Position numbers and translations under genes: made by a program. Below, piece after piece: positions 1 to 11,116 of a DNA stretch of 42,399 nucleotides. The stretch comes from Syncephalis plumigaleata (lineage: Eukaryota > Zoopagomycota > Zoopagomycetes > Zoopagales > Piptocephalidaceae). The stretch is taken from contig JAIXMF010000089.1 of NCBI GenBank assembly GCA_025201365.1, forward strand, positions 1 through 42,399, written 5' to 3'. Numbering within the stretch: the first letter of the stretch is position 1; every line of letters starts with the position of its first letter. The notes beneath the pieces are model-generated. The model did no database searches. It was not told the origin of the DNA and worked only from the letters and a program-made list of their open reading frames with translations.

Positions 1-1124
1 CCTATACGATGGCTATATCTTTATTTGCATAAATATATCAATAGCTAACATGGCACTACTAGAGGGTAATAACGGCACTAGTACGCTTACTAATTGGCTA
101 TTAGCATGGTATTACAGGATTGTTTATTTGTTTGTATTCTATAAGCATATATGCTCATTCGCTCTATTCACTCTTACTGCTATCCATACTACTTGTCCTT
201 CTGCTTCTATTCTCATTCAGCCAATAAACACCATATCAACTTCATACATATCGCTGTATTCTCTACACTCTATTGAACATGCTTTGCTTTCAACCAATAC
301 AACTAGCTACTACTGCTGCTACTGCTATTCCTATCATTCTTATTCAGTTATCAGCAGTATGCAATCAACTAGAATATATCACTCAACCACTCACTGATGA
401 TGCATTAATATCGATGGATGTATATTTACCTGTAGTCATTGTAATGAATTGTATAGCAAATCATCGAACAACACAGTAGATGCTGACCATCTGACGTGAT
501 CGTGCGTGCATTGACATGAATACACTACTACTACCTGATACTTGAATCACGAACTATAACTGAATGACAGCATAGCTTACAAGTAGAAACAATGGTTTAA
601 TGGTCACTGCCATCATAGTTGGATCGTGTAATTGTCTTTATTAATCAATGATATGTACGTCTATTAGCTTAGACACTTTCTAGTTATAATCGATACACTA
701 TTAGTATACGGTAAGTACCGAGCAATAGCTGATTCATTCTACTAAAATACTAATAGGTCATTGAATGGATTAGTAATCATATAGACAATGAGAATGTGAT
801 GACACTCGCACAGCATGACCATACAACTGCTGATATCGCTCTATGATTTAATGATTTCATCATCGATAAAACATATTCACTATTTCGATACAATATTATT
901 ATAGCTTTTAAATGTATTGCTGCAATATGATGTGTTCGTCATTAGGAGTATAGTCAGCAATGGACTTGGCTACGTGTATACAACTGGATATACAATGACT
1001 ATACAGAATGACTGATGCTAACTGATAATTATGAATGGCGAATAATGAGTGTACTAACGAACATTGTTAGTATTAATTAATGCCACGGCAATAGATACGC
1101 AAATAAATGAGTAACGAGTAACGC
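1..1124. other. unique left flank, no gene recognised
   Basis: This stretch lies outside the palindrome. I see no conserved coding sequence. The frames open at 50-397 and 273-479 translate to Ser/Thr/Tyr/Ile-rich low-complexity peptides with no motif and no believable splice structure. One small stretch (about 74-112) resembles the AT-rich word block inside the R repeats (see findings). The rest is AT-rich intergenic-looking sequence. Confidence 0.5.
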
Positions 1125-1805
1125 ATAGCTCGTTACATATCGCCTTCGGGTACATAGTAATATGGAACGTACATTGATCGGTTAATGCTACGTGATTCTA
1201 CGCAAAGTGTACTAAAGGTTTATTGTTATTAACGAGTGAGTCTAGAACAGACCTCGAGGGTGTCCTATGAGGCTTTACGCTTTCATTTCATCACGACTAA
1301 CTCCTGTTCTAGAAGGCAGCTTAGCTTCACGATCTAGCATGCATATATAATACCCGGTCAAAGGGACATTCAGTCGTGTGCCGCTCTGTCTACTATTACC
1401 TGATCTACGCCGTTTAACGCCACTCTCTACATATCAACAGGCTATGAAACAACGTGTGCCATTCTCGACTACGTGCCTATATGCTCCATATATTGACTGG
1501 TGCATCCTACGTGGACCTATACCGCGTAACTAACTCGCATAATTACATGTACCTGGCGGTTAATAGTTCCTAATCATTCTTGGTTATTGGTGAATACCAC
1601 CTGCTTTACACGTTCACCCCTCTCCCTCTCTCTATTGTTTACTACTCTTTCCTTTCTCTCTTTCTTCGCCGTTCACTACTCGTATTCGTAATGCTCGCTG
1701 TACCTGTTCTTTGTTTCTCCTATTCCTTCTTCTTGTATACGCTTACCTTTGCTTAGCACACTCGTGTACTTGTACTTTCTCCTCTCTCGCTTGTTTATGT
1801 TTTAC

Positions 1806-1828
1806 TCGCGTTCGCTGTTCACAGTTCC

Positions 1829-1863
<35 letters not shown>

Positions 1864-2044
1864 GATCTAACGGTAGATTGCGTCATCATCTACGCGTTCG
1901 CTGTTCACCGCTTCTCGTTGTTGTCGTTGATCTAACGTTAGTTCGTGTCATCATCTTCGCGTTCGCTGTTCACAGTTCCTTGTTGGTGTCGTTGATCTAA
2001 CGTTAGTTCGTGTCATCATCTACGCGTTCGCTGTTCACAGTTCC

Positions 2045-2079
<35 letters not shown>

Positions 2080-2512
2080 GATCTAACGGTAGATTGCGTC
2101 ATCATCTACGCGTTCGCTGTTCACCGCTTCTCGTTGGTGTCGTTGATCTAACGTTAGTTCGTGTCATCATCTACGCGTTCGCTGTTCACAGTTCCTTGTT
2201 GGTGTCGTTGATCTAACGTTAGTTCGTGTCATCATCTACGCGTTCGCTGTTCACCGCTTCTCGTTGTTGTCGTTGATCTAACGTTAGTTCGTGTCATCAT
2301 CTACGCGTTCGCTGTTCACAGTTCCTTGTTGTTGTTGGTGTCGTTGATCTAACGGTAGATTGCGTCATCATCTACGCGTTCGCTGTTCACCGCTTCTCGT
2401 TGGTGTCGTTGATCTAACGTTAGTTCGCGTCATCATCTTCGCGTTCGCTGTTCACCGCTTCTCGTTGGTGTCGTTGATCTAACGGTAGATTGCGTCATCA
2501 TCTACGCGATCT
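1806..2512 (+). repeat. 65-bp minisatellite with (TTG)n runs, copy 1
   Basis: Tandem units of about 65 bp, each carrying TTGATCTAAC, then GTTAGTTCG or GGTAGATTGCG, then TCATCATCTACGCGTTCGC and TGTTCAC. Two unit types alternate. One carries the perfect palindrome CTAACGTTAG, the other CTAACGGTAG. Expanded TTG runs occur at about 1830-1864 and 2045-2080. Each unit has an ACGCGT hexamer. No coding role is supported. Confidence 0.9.
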
Positions 2513-2935
2513 ATTCATCCTGCCTATTGTCCTTACCTCTTTGTAGTTTGCGGTGCTTTCCTACGCACGCTCACTACGATCACTACGATCACGCGTTCAT
2601 ACTCACTTTATTCTGCTGTAATCGCCTCCCCTTCAGACTGTAGGACTTGTGCACGACAAGGCTACCGTACTGTTCCTACGGGTGCCTTACAGCTGTCATT
2701 GCGTCATGATCCACTCGCGCGTTTATTCCTTTGTACGTTAACAGTGCTCATCTGCTACTCTTTGTATTGCAAGGTAAGCTGCCGTTTGTTTATTAGATTT
2801 CTACTGTGCACTAGCTACGGGTATTGCTTGCGCGTCTAAAGCTATTCTGCATGCTGTTTTGCATACTGTGTAGGCTTCAGGTAAGTTCCGTTTGTTCACT
2901 TTTCTATGCTCATTACACTCGTATAAGCCGTTTAT

Positions 2936-3235
2936 TAATAAAAAGCAATAAGCTATTAGTACACCTACTAATTGGTCATTAGTATGGTATTAATAAAGTG
3001 TTAATAAATTACTAATATAGCCCTTAGTAAAATTAACAAGGGTTAGCAGCTTAAACTAGCAAAAAGTTACTAATGAACCCATTAATAAATGTTAACAAAT
3101 TTATTAATAAAAGTTAACAGTTAAAAAATTGCCAGTTTAAAACTAGTAAAATATTACTAATGAACCCATTAGTAAAAGTTAACAAAAAGTTAACAAATTT
3201 ATTAACATTTATTAACACCTATCCCCCATTATTAA
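2936..3235. repeat. AT-rich short-word block in R copy 1
   Basis: Degenerate words of the type TTAATAAAAGTTAAC, ATTAGTAA and CCCATTAGTAA recur every 15-40 nt on both strands. The block is repeated in all four R copies. A second block of the same kind lies at 4010-4583 on the other side of the 522-nt segment, so the segment is framed by similar AT-rich sequence. The same words also occur at the edges of the hairpin core (12770-13090, 13940-14010, 15110-15180). Confidence 0.75.
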
Positions 3236-3238
3236 CGG

Positions 3239-3255
3239 CCCTAACCCTAACCCTA
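3239..3255. repeat. interstitial telomere-type repeat, R copy 1
   Basis: CCCTAACCCTAACCCTA, under three units of the TTAGGG repeat used as telomere by most fungi. It sits at the same place in each R copy, between the AT-rich block and the 522-nt segment. Confidence 0.85.
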
Positions 3256-3378
3256 TATAGCTATTAATAGAAACGCAGTCACGGTGCTATTTGTATGGCG
3301 CTTTACTTTCCCCCATTAACTATCGTTGTTGTGGTCCAATCTCGCTGATTGTGCGCTCATTCGACGTATCTCACTTTT

Positions 3379-3900
3379 CCGGACCAGAATATGTACCTGT
3401 TACCTAAATAAATGACAAATAGGGCGAGTAAAATGTCGATAGTTGTCGTGATTCTTGATTTGGCTGTGCTTTCCAGTATCCATGTTTTCCTCCCCCGATA
3501 TCCATCAGATCGGCATGCAGGTGCTACCATTCTACTGGGCATCACAGAGTGCACAAGTCTACTTATTCGCTGAACCCAGCATAGCTTAGTAGTACGGCGA
3601 GTAAAGCCGCGGAAATCGCCGTGATTCTTGAATTTGTATGGTAGTTTCCCTATAATACCGTGTTATCCAATGCTATTGCCATAACGCACTTGAAAGCATG
3701 CACAAATAGTGCATTTCGCATGTCCAGACCGCAATAGCGAGTTGATTGATATGCGAGTTGGCTACAATCGATGCATTTCCAGGCAATAAATCGCAAATAG
3801 TCTATTTCTCCCATACAAATCGCGTTATTTGGTCGTCCGGTCCTTTTCATTTCGCTCAAATGGCGTTATTTCTCAATGGCAGTGGCATATTCTGGTCCGG
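3379..3900. mobile_element. 522-nt segment bounded by 15-nt inverted repeats (MITE-like?), R copy 1
   Basis: CCGGACCAGAATATG at 3379-3393 is the exact reverse complement of CATATTCTGGTCCGG at 3886-3900. Inside are two decayed copies of a motif (GGCGAGTAAA ... GTGATTCTTGA near 3422 and 3597). Short open frames of 65 and 69 codons (3357-3554 and 3650-3859, minus) fall in this region. They resemble no family I know, and the first runs past the inverted repeat. No target-site duplication is obvious. A non-autonomous element is one reading; a structured non-coding segment is another. Confidence 0.45.
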
Positions 3901-6702
3901 ACGGGCCTTCTGACTTCAATAGGTGCAATACTACCTCCAGAAGACCAGAATTGAGCGAGAAAAATGGATATACCAGAAAAATGACCTGATTCTCCAAGGG
4001 CCCCAATGGGCCATTAACTTTTATTAATAAGTTTGTTAACTTTTATTAGTAATTTTATTAACTTTTTATTAGTAATTTACTAGCATTTATTAGTCAGACA
4101 AGGGTCCGGTCCCCTCAAGAGCCGCAGCAGAGCCGCAGCAGAGCCGCAGAAGAGCCGCAGAAGAGCCCAAATAGCTATCAACTTTTATTAATAAATTCAT
4201 TAACTTTTTATTAGTAATTTTGTTAACTTTTATTAACCAGAAAATGACCTGGTCCTCCATGAGTCGCAATGATCCCCCATTGGGCTATTAACCTTTATTA
4301 ATAAACTTGTTAACTTTTGTTAACCTTTGAGTCATGAGCTTTCATTAGAAATTTGTTAACTTTTGTTAACCATTGATTAGTAGCTTTCATTAGTAAATCA
4401 CCTATCTAGTAATGAGGAGGTGATAATGAAGCTTAGTAATAAAGAATTAAGAAGACATCACTAATAAAATACTAATAAATCTATTGACATTTATTAATGC
4501 CGCTCCTTATGGTTTCCTCCTATCTTCCCCTTCCATTTTGTTAATGCTCCCATTAGTAAGTTTGTTGACTTCATTAATAGATAATGGTTATTGCATTCAT
4601 TCAATGTCATTATACTCTTCTCTTCACTAATCCCGCTCATTCCTCGCACGTTATATTCATTACTCTCTTTCACTCGCTCGCTCTACGCATTCCTTACGTG
4701 TTCTACTCATTACGCTCTCACTTTCCTCTTACATTCATCTCGTGCTCTACTCACTCTACTCATTACGCTTACAGTCTACTTATTCCCCTCTCGATCTACT
4801 CACTCCTCTTGCACGATCTACTCGTTGTTCATGCACTTTACTCTCTATACTTGTTCCTCGCGCGTTCTGGTCATTTCCCTTGCATCAGCTACTCCATCCT
4901 CGTGCGTTCTACTTGTTTCTCGCTCGTTTTACGCACTATACTTACTCCTCGCTTGATCTACTCATTCCACTTACTTTCGCTCGCGCGTTTTACTTGCTCC
5001 TCTTGCACGATCTACTCACTTCTCTCACGCGTTTTATGCATTCGCTCGCGCGCTCTTGTTACTATACTCATTCCTTTTGTACGATCTATTTATTACTCTA
5101 GCCCTTTATTCACTATACTTGTTCCTCGTGTGTTCTAGTCATTCTACTCGTTCCTCGCTCCATCTACTTATTCTTCTTACGTTCGTCATGCGTTCTATTC
5201 GTTCCACGTACTTCCTCGCTTGATCTACTCATTATATTCGTTCTTCGCGCGCTATGCTCACTACACTTATTTCTCTTGCACGATCTACTCGTTCGTCGCA
5301 CGCGTTATACTCATTCTAGTGATTACGTTTACATTCTACTTGTTCTTCGCGCGTTTTACTCACTATACTCATTACGCTCGCACATTCGTCTTACATTCCT
5401 CGCTCGATCTTGCCACTATACTCACTTTTTTCGCGTTCTACTCATCCCACTTACTTCCTCGTGCGTTCTATCAATTACTTTTACGTTCGTCGCGCGCTCT
5501 ACTCGTTCCCGTTCAACCTACTCGTTTGTTGCACGATATACTTGTTTCTTTTACTCGTTCCACCCATTACTCGTGCGCTATACTCGCTCCTCTTACTCAT
5601 TATACTCGTTCCTCATGCGCTTTACTCGCTTTACTCACTCCTTCCGCTTGCTCTACTCACTTTTTTTGCTCGATCTCGTTCGTTGCGCGCTTTACTCACA
5701 TTTCTCTCGCGTTCTACTCGCTCCTCTTGTACGATCTACTTACTAGACTCGTTTCTCGCGCGTTCTATTCTTTCGTCGTGCGCTTTACTCACATTCCTCG
5801 CGCTCCATCTACTCACTATCCTCATGTTTTACTCATTATACTCGTTCCTCGCGCGTTGTAGTCATTTCCTCTTGCGCGATCTTGTCACTATACTTATTCC
5901 TCGCACGTTGTAGTCAATATACTTACTCCTCTGGCTCGATCTACTTATTCCTCGTGCGTTCTAGTCACTATACTCCCTTCTCTCGCTTGATCTCATTCGT
6001 TGCGCACTATACTCGCTATACTCACGCTTTACTCACACCACTGATTCCTCGCTCAATCTTGTTACTATACTCACTCATCTCGTTCGAGCTACTCATTCCA
6101 CTTGCGCGTCCTAGTCCTTCCTCTTGTCACTTTACTCACTTCTCTTACTCGTTCTGGTCATTCCTCGCTTGCCCTGCTTGTTTCTCGCACGAACTTGTCA
6201 CTATACTCACTTTCTTGTGTGTTCTACTAATTACTTTTACGTTCGGCGCGCGAGCTACTCACTTCTCCTGCACTTCTATTTATTCATTGCGCGCTTTACT
6301 CCTTATTCTTATTCGTTCTACTCTTTCTACTCATTCAACTTGCATGAGCTTGCCACTATACTCCTTCCTCTCGCATTATCTACTTACTATATTCGTTTCT
6401 CGCGTGTTCTACTCACTCCTCTCGCGCGAGCTTGCCATTCCTCGTGCGCTTTACTCACTATGCTCACTCCCTGCACGTTCTAGTCCTTCCTCGCGCGTTC
6501 TACTCACTCCTCTTGTATGATCTGCTCACTATGCTCACTCCTTGCGCGTTCTGCTTGTTTATTACTTATTTCTCGCTCGATCGCGTCACTATGCTTACTC
6601 CTTGCGCGTTCTGCTTGTTTATTACTTATTTCTCGCTCGATCGTGTCACTATGCTTACTCCTTTTGCTCGATGTACTCATTCGTCGCGTTCCGCTCGTTA
6701 TA

Positions 6703-6813
6703 TTCAATATGCTTTCTACTGCGTACAAACTATTAAAAATTATCGTTCAACATATATTCTTTTATTACACGTGTATACACTCGTTACTATTAACTATTCA
6801 AGCTACTACGTCC
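6703..6813 (+). repeat. interspersed CACGTG module 1, left arm
   Basis: About 110-bp AT-rich module embedded in the C/T tract. It shares with modules 2 and 3 the order: TACTG-GTAC/ATAC, AACTA, TTCA-CATATAT, TTTTATTACACGTGTATACA, CTCGTTACTATTA, AAGCT(A/G)CTAC. The centre ACACGTGT is palindromic. Confidence 0.8.
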
Positions 6814-7870
6814 ACTATTTCTCTTGCACGCTCTACTCATTACTCGCCCGTTCTTGTCATAATACTTATTCCTCTCGCATTCTACTCACTCCTCTTGCTC
6901 GATCTCGTTCCTCTTACTCCCTATACTCATCCCTCTTACTCGCTCTATTCCTTACGCTCATTCCTCTTACTTATTCCTCGCGCTTGAGTAACTCACTATA
7001 CTCGTTCCTTTCGCGTTTTACTCTTTTCTCTCACTCGATCTTGTCATTATATTCACTCATCTTGTTCGATCTACTCGTTCGCTGCGTACTTTACTCCTTC
7101 TTCTTACTCGTTCTACTCATTACTCGTTCCTCTCGCGTTCTACTCACTCCTCTCACGCGTTCTATGCATTCACTCGCTCGCTCTAGTTACTATGCTCATT
7201 CCTCTTACACGAGCTACTCCCTATACTTGTTCCTCTTACGTTCGTCGCACGCTTTAATCACTCCTCTTACACGAGCTAATTCGTTGCGCGCTATACTCGT
7301 TTCTCGCTCAATCTACTCGCTTCTCTCGCGTTTATTCGTTCCTCTCTCTCTCTCGTTTGATCTCGTTCGTCGCGCTCTATACTCGCCATACTTACTCGTT
7401 TCTCTTGATCTACTCGCTCTTCTCGCGCTTTATTCACTCCACTGATTCCTCGCGGGCTCTTGTCATTCTACTCGTTCCTCTCGCGCGTTACTCATTACAG
7501 TCAATACGTTTTCTATTGATTACTCGTGCGCTTTACTTGCTTTACTCACTCCTCTCGCTTGATCTGGTCACTATACTCAATACGCTTGCATTTTCGTCTT
7601 ACATTCCTCGCGCGCTCTATTCATTCCTAATTACTCGTGCGTTATACTCTTTATACTTATTCCTCTCGCGTTCTACTCACTCCTCTGACTTATTTTTTTT
7701 ACGTTCCTCGCGCACTTCACCCATTCTTCTACTCCTTCGTTGCACACGGTCTACTCACTATACTCCTTACTCCTACTTTATATTCTCGGTGCTTATGTAG
7801 CTGTAGTATCCATACTTCTTTTAACACTTACCGTGGCTATAATACCGAACTTCATATACAGTAACACCTC

Positions 7871-7980
7871 TGTAAATACGCTTACTACTGCATACTAACT
7901 AACAAAGATTACCGTTCAATATATACTACTTTATTATACGTGTATACACTCGTTACTATGAATTAACCAAGCTGCTACAC
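7871..7980 (+). repeat. interspersed CACGTG-type module 2, left arm
   Basis: Same module as 1 and 3, with a T replacing the C of the core (TTATACGTGTATACACTCG). The right-arm partner reads TATACGTGTATATATTCG, two C-to-T changes within five bases. Confidence 0.8.
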
Positions 7981-8622
7981 CTTCAACGTTCACTCGCGTG
8001 CTACACTAATTCCTCTCACATTCTACTTACACTCGTCGCGCTTATCCCTCTCTGGCATTCCTTGCGCGTTCTATACATTACGCTCATTCCTCGCTGACGT
8101 TCCTCGTTGACTCTACCCGCTACACTCATTACGTTCATTCCACGCTAGCTCTACTCGATATACTCATAACACTCATTCCTCGCGCGTTTTACTCATTACG
8201 CTCGCACATTCCTCTTGCTTACTCGCGCGTTCTAGTCATTCTTCTTGTCACTTTACTCGCTCCTCTTACTCGTTGTATTCATTATCCTCCTCCTCCTCCT
8301 CTTACTCGCTATACTCACTCTTCGCTCGTTCTATTCCCTATACTCACTTCTTTCACTCGATCTCACTCCTTCGCACGAGCTAGTCATTCGTCGTGCACTA
8401 TACTCACTCTTCTCGCTCGAGCTACTTGTTCCTCTTACTTCCTTGCACGATCTACTCGTTATATTCGTCCTTCCCACGTTATACTCGCTCTACTCGTTCG
8501 TCGCACGCGTTATACTCATTCTAGTGATTACATTTACATTCTACTCGTTCTTCGTTCCTCATACTCACTACACTCACTCTTCTCACTCGAGCTATTCGTT
8601 CCTCTCGTATTCTACTCAATAC

Positions 8623-8735
8623 ATTCAATACGCTTGTTACTGTATACGAACTAATAAAGACTACCTTTCAGCATATATTATTTTATTACACGTGTATACA
8701 CTCGTTACTATTAGCCAACTAAGCTGCTACAGCAA
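8623..8735 (+). repeat. interspersed CACGTG module 3, left arm
   Basis: Same module. TTACACGTGTATACACTCG is followed by TTACTATTAGCC and AACTAAGCTGCTACAG. It is closest to module 1 at the core and to module 2 at its 3' part. Confidence 0.8.
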
Positions 8736-10130
8736 CAATTTCTCTCGCTCACTCTCGTTTCTCTTACGTTCGTTGCACGTTCTATACTTTACGCTCATTT
8801 CTCTTACTCACGACATTTGTTCCTCGCGCGTTCTAGTCACTATACTCACTTCTCTTGCACGAGCTAATCATTCCTCGCGCGTTCTGTTCATTCGCCGTGT
8901 GTTTACTTACTCCTTCGTCGCTCGATCTACTCACTATACTTGTTCCTCTCTCTCTCGACCTACTCGCTCTTCTCGCATTTTACTCACTCCACTGATTCCT
9001 CGCGGGTTCTTGTCATTCTACTCATTGCTCGTGTGTTCTACTCACTTCTTTCACTCGATCTACTCGTTCCTTGCTCGCTCTAGTTACTATACTCCTTCCT
9101 CTTGCACGATCTACTCCCTATACTCAATATACTCGTTCCTCGCACGTTCTATTCGTTGCTCATGCGCCCCACTCACTATAATCACTTCACCCGCTCGATC
9201 TACTCATTACTTGCTCCATCTCGTCGCTATACTCACTTCTCTCGCTGCTCAACTTATAGCTCGTGCGTTCTACTCGTCCCCCTCGCTCGATCTCGTTCCT
9301 TACACTCACTATACTCACTCATCTCTCTCCATCTCGTCACTATATTCACTCCTCTCGCTCGATCTACTCATAACTCATGTGCTATACTCGTTTTTTGTTC
9401 GATCTCGTTCCTCCCGTTTTACTCTTTACACGTTCGCTCAATAACCGCGTAACTCGTTACATATAGTCTTTGGGTACATAGTAATATAGAACGTATATTG
9501 ATCGGTTAATGCTACGTGATTCTACGCAAGGTGTACTAAAGGTTTATTGTTATTAACGAGTGAGTCTAGAACAGACCTCGAGGGTGTCCTATGAGGCTTG
9601 ACGCTTTCATTTCATCACGACTAACTCCTGTTCTAGAAGGCAGCTTAGCTTCACGATCTAGCATGCATATATAATACCCCGTCAAAGGGACATTCAGTCG
9701 TGTGCCGCTCTGTCTACTATTACCTGATCTACGCCGTTTAACGCCACTCTCTACATATCAACAGGCTATGAAACAACGTGTGCCATTCTCGAATACGTGC
9801 CTATATGCTCCATATATTGACTGGTGCATCCTACGTGGACCTATACCGCGTAACTAACTCGCATAATTACATGTACCTGGCGGTTAATAGTTCCTAATCA
9901 TTCTTGGTTATTGGTGAATACCACCTGCTTTACACGTTCACCCCTCTCCCTCTCTCTATTGTTTACTACTCTTTCCTTTCTCTCTTTCTTCGCCGTTCAC
10001 TACTCGTATTCGTAATGCTCGCTGTACCTGTTCTTTGTTTCTCCTATTCCTTCTTCTTGTATACGCTTACCTTTGCTTAGCACACTCGTGTACTTGTACT
10101 TTCTCCTCTCTCGCTTGTTTATGTTTTACT

Positions 10131-10152
10131 CGCGTTCGCTGTTCACAGTTCC

Positions 10153-10187
<35 letters not shown>

Positions 10188-10368
10188 GATCTAACGGTAG
10201 ATTGCGTCATCATCTACGCGTTCGCTGTTCACCGCTTCTCGTTGTTGTCGTTGATCTAACGTTAGTTCGTGTCATCATCTTCGCGTTCGCTGTTCACAGT
10301 TCCTTGTTGGTGTCGTTGATCTAACGTTAGTTCGTGTCATCATCTACGCGTTCGCTGTTCACAGTTCC

Positions 10369-10412
<44 letters not shown>

Positions 10413-11116
10413 GATCTAACGGTAGATTGCGTCATCATCTACGCGTTCGCTGTTCACCGCTTCTCGTTGGTGTCGTTGATCTAACGTTAGTTCGTGTCAT
10501 CATCTTCGCGTTCGCTGTTCACAGTTCCTTGTTGTCGTTGTCGTTGATCTAACGGTAGATTGCGTCATCATCTACGCGTTCGCTGTTCACAGTTCCTTGT
10601 TGGTGTCGTTGATCTAACGTTAGTTCGTGTCATCATCTACGCGTTCGCTGTTCACAGTTCCTTGTTGTTGTTGGTGTCGTTGATCTAACGGTAGATTGCG
10701 TCATCATCTACGCGTTCGCTGTTCACCGCTTCTCGTTGTTGTCGTTGATCTAACGTTAGTTCGTGTCATCATCTACGCGTTCGCTGTTCACAGTTCCTTG
10801 TTGTTGTTGGTGTCGTTGATCTAACGGTAGATTGCGTCATCATCTACGCGTTCGCTGTTCACCGCTTCTCGTTGTTGTCGTTGATCTAACGTTAGTTCGT
10901 GTCATCATCTACGCGTTCGCTGTTCACAGTTCCTTGTTGTTGTTGGTGTCGTTGATCTAACGGTAGATTGCGTCATCATCTACGCGTTCGCTGTTCACCG
11001 CTTCTCGTTGGTGTCGTTGATCTAACGTTAGTTCGCGTCATCATCTTCGCGTTCGCTGTTCACCGCTTCTCGTTGGTGTCGTTGATCTAACGGTAGATTG
11101 CGTCATCATCTACGCG
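10131..11116 (+). repeat. 65-bp minisatellite with (TTG)n runs, copy 2
   Basis: Same unit as the other three arrays and the longest of them. TTG runs lie near 10154-10187 and 10370-10413. Repeated higher-order blocks at about 10640-10970 suggest local duplication of two-unit blocks. Confidence 0.9.

Larger units (their letters stand above)
1125..4583 (+). repeat. R repeat unit, copy 1 (outer left)
   Basis: About 3.46 kb, matching copies 2-4. Layout: an outer complex segment with a hairpin-capable 10-nt inverted repeat (TCTAGAACAG at 1241-1250, CTGTTCTAGA at 1304-1313) and a TATATAATACC word near 1346; C/T-rich sequence to 1805; the 65-bp minisatellite; a complex segment to 2935; AT-rich words; the telomere-type block; the 522-nt segment bounded by inverted repeats; AT-rich words again, with the agccgcag-type 11-nt repeat at 4118-4168. 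The inner 400 bp is diverged from copy 2. Homology to copy 2 extends outward to about 1125, beyond the palindrome edge. No conserved protein is seen. Confidence 0.9.
4584..9449 (+). repeat. pyrimidine-rich degenerate tract (left arm)
   Basis: About 4.87 kb in which the plus strand is mostly C and T. It is made of short degenerate words such as CTACTCACTATACTCATTCC, CTCGCTCGATCTACTC and CCTCGCGCGTTCTA, with ACTC commonly recurring at roughly 9-10 nt. Stop codons need purines, so many long frames stay open on the plus strand (up to 399 codons at 8245-9444). They overlap one another in different frames, are almost wholly S/L/T/Y/R/F and show no domain. I treat them as non-coding. Three AT-rich modules of about 110 bp and a short complex island near 7785-7870 interrupt the tract. 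Confidence 0.85.

Noticed and set aside
50-397. 115-codon frame in the left flank
   Set aside because: Low-complexity peptide with no motif or splice context. The overlapping frame at 273-479 is equally open.
1711-1935. Frame with a poly-valine run across the minisatellite
   Set aside because: The valines come from a (TTG)n run read in one frame. The repeat number varies between copies and changes the peptide freely.
3357-3859. Two conserved small frames (65 and 69 codons) repeated in all four R copies
   Set aside because: Their conservation is explained by recent duplication of R. The peptides resemble no family, and the first crosses the end of the 522-nt inverted-repeat segment.
8245-9444. 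Long open frame of 399 codons in the C/T tract (and 520 codons at 21495-23057, minus)
   Set aside because: Stop codons are depleted by composition on this strand. Several frames are open at once, the peptide is almost only S/L/T/Y/R/F, and single-base differences between arms break it.
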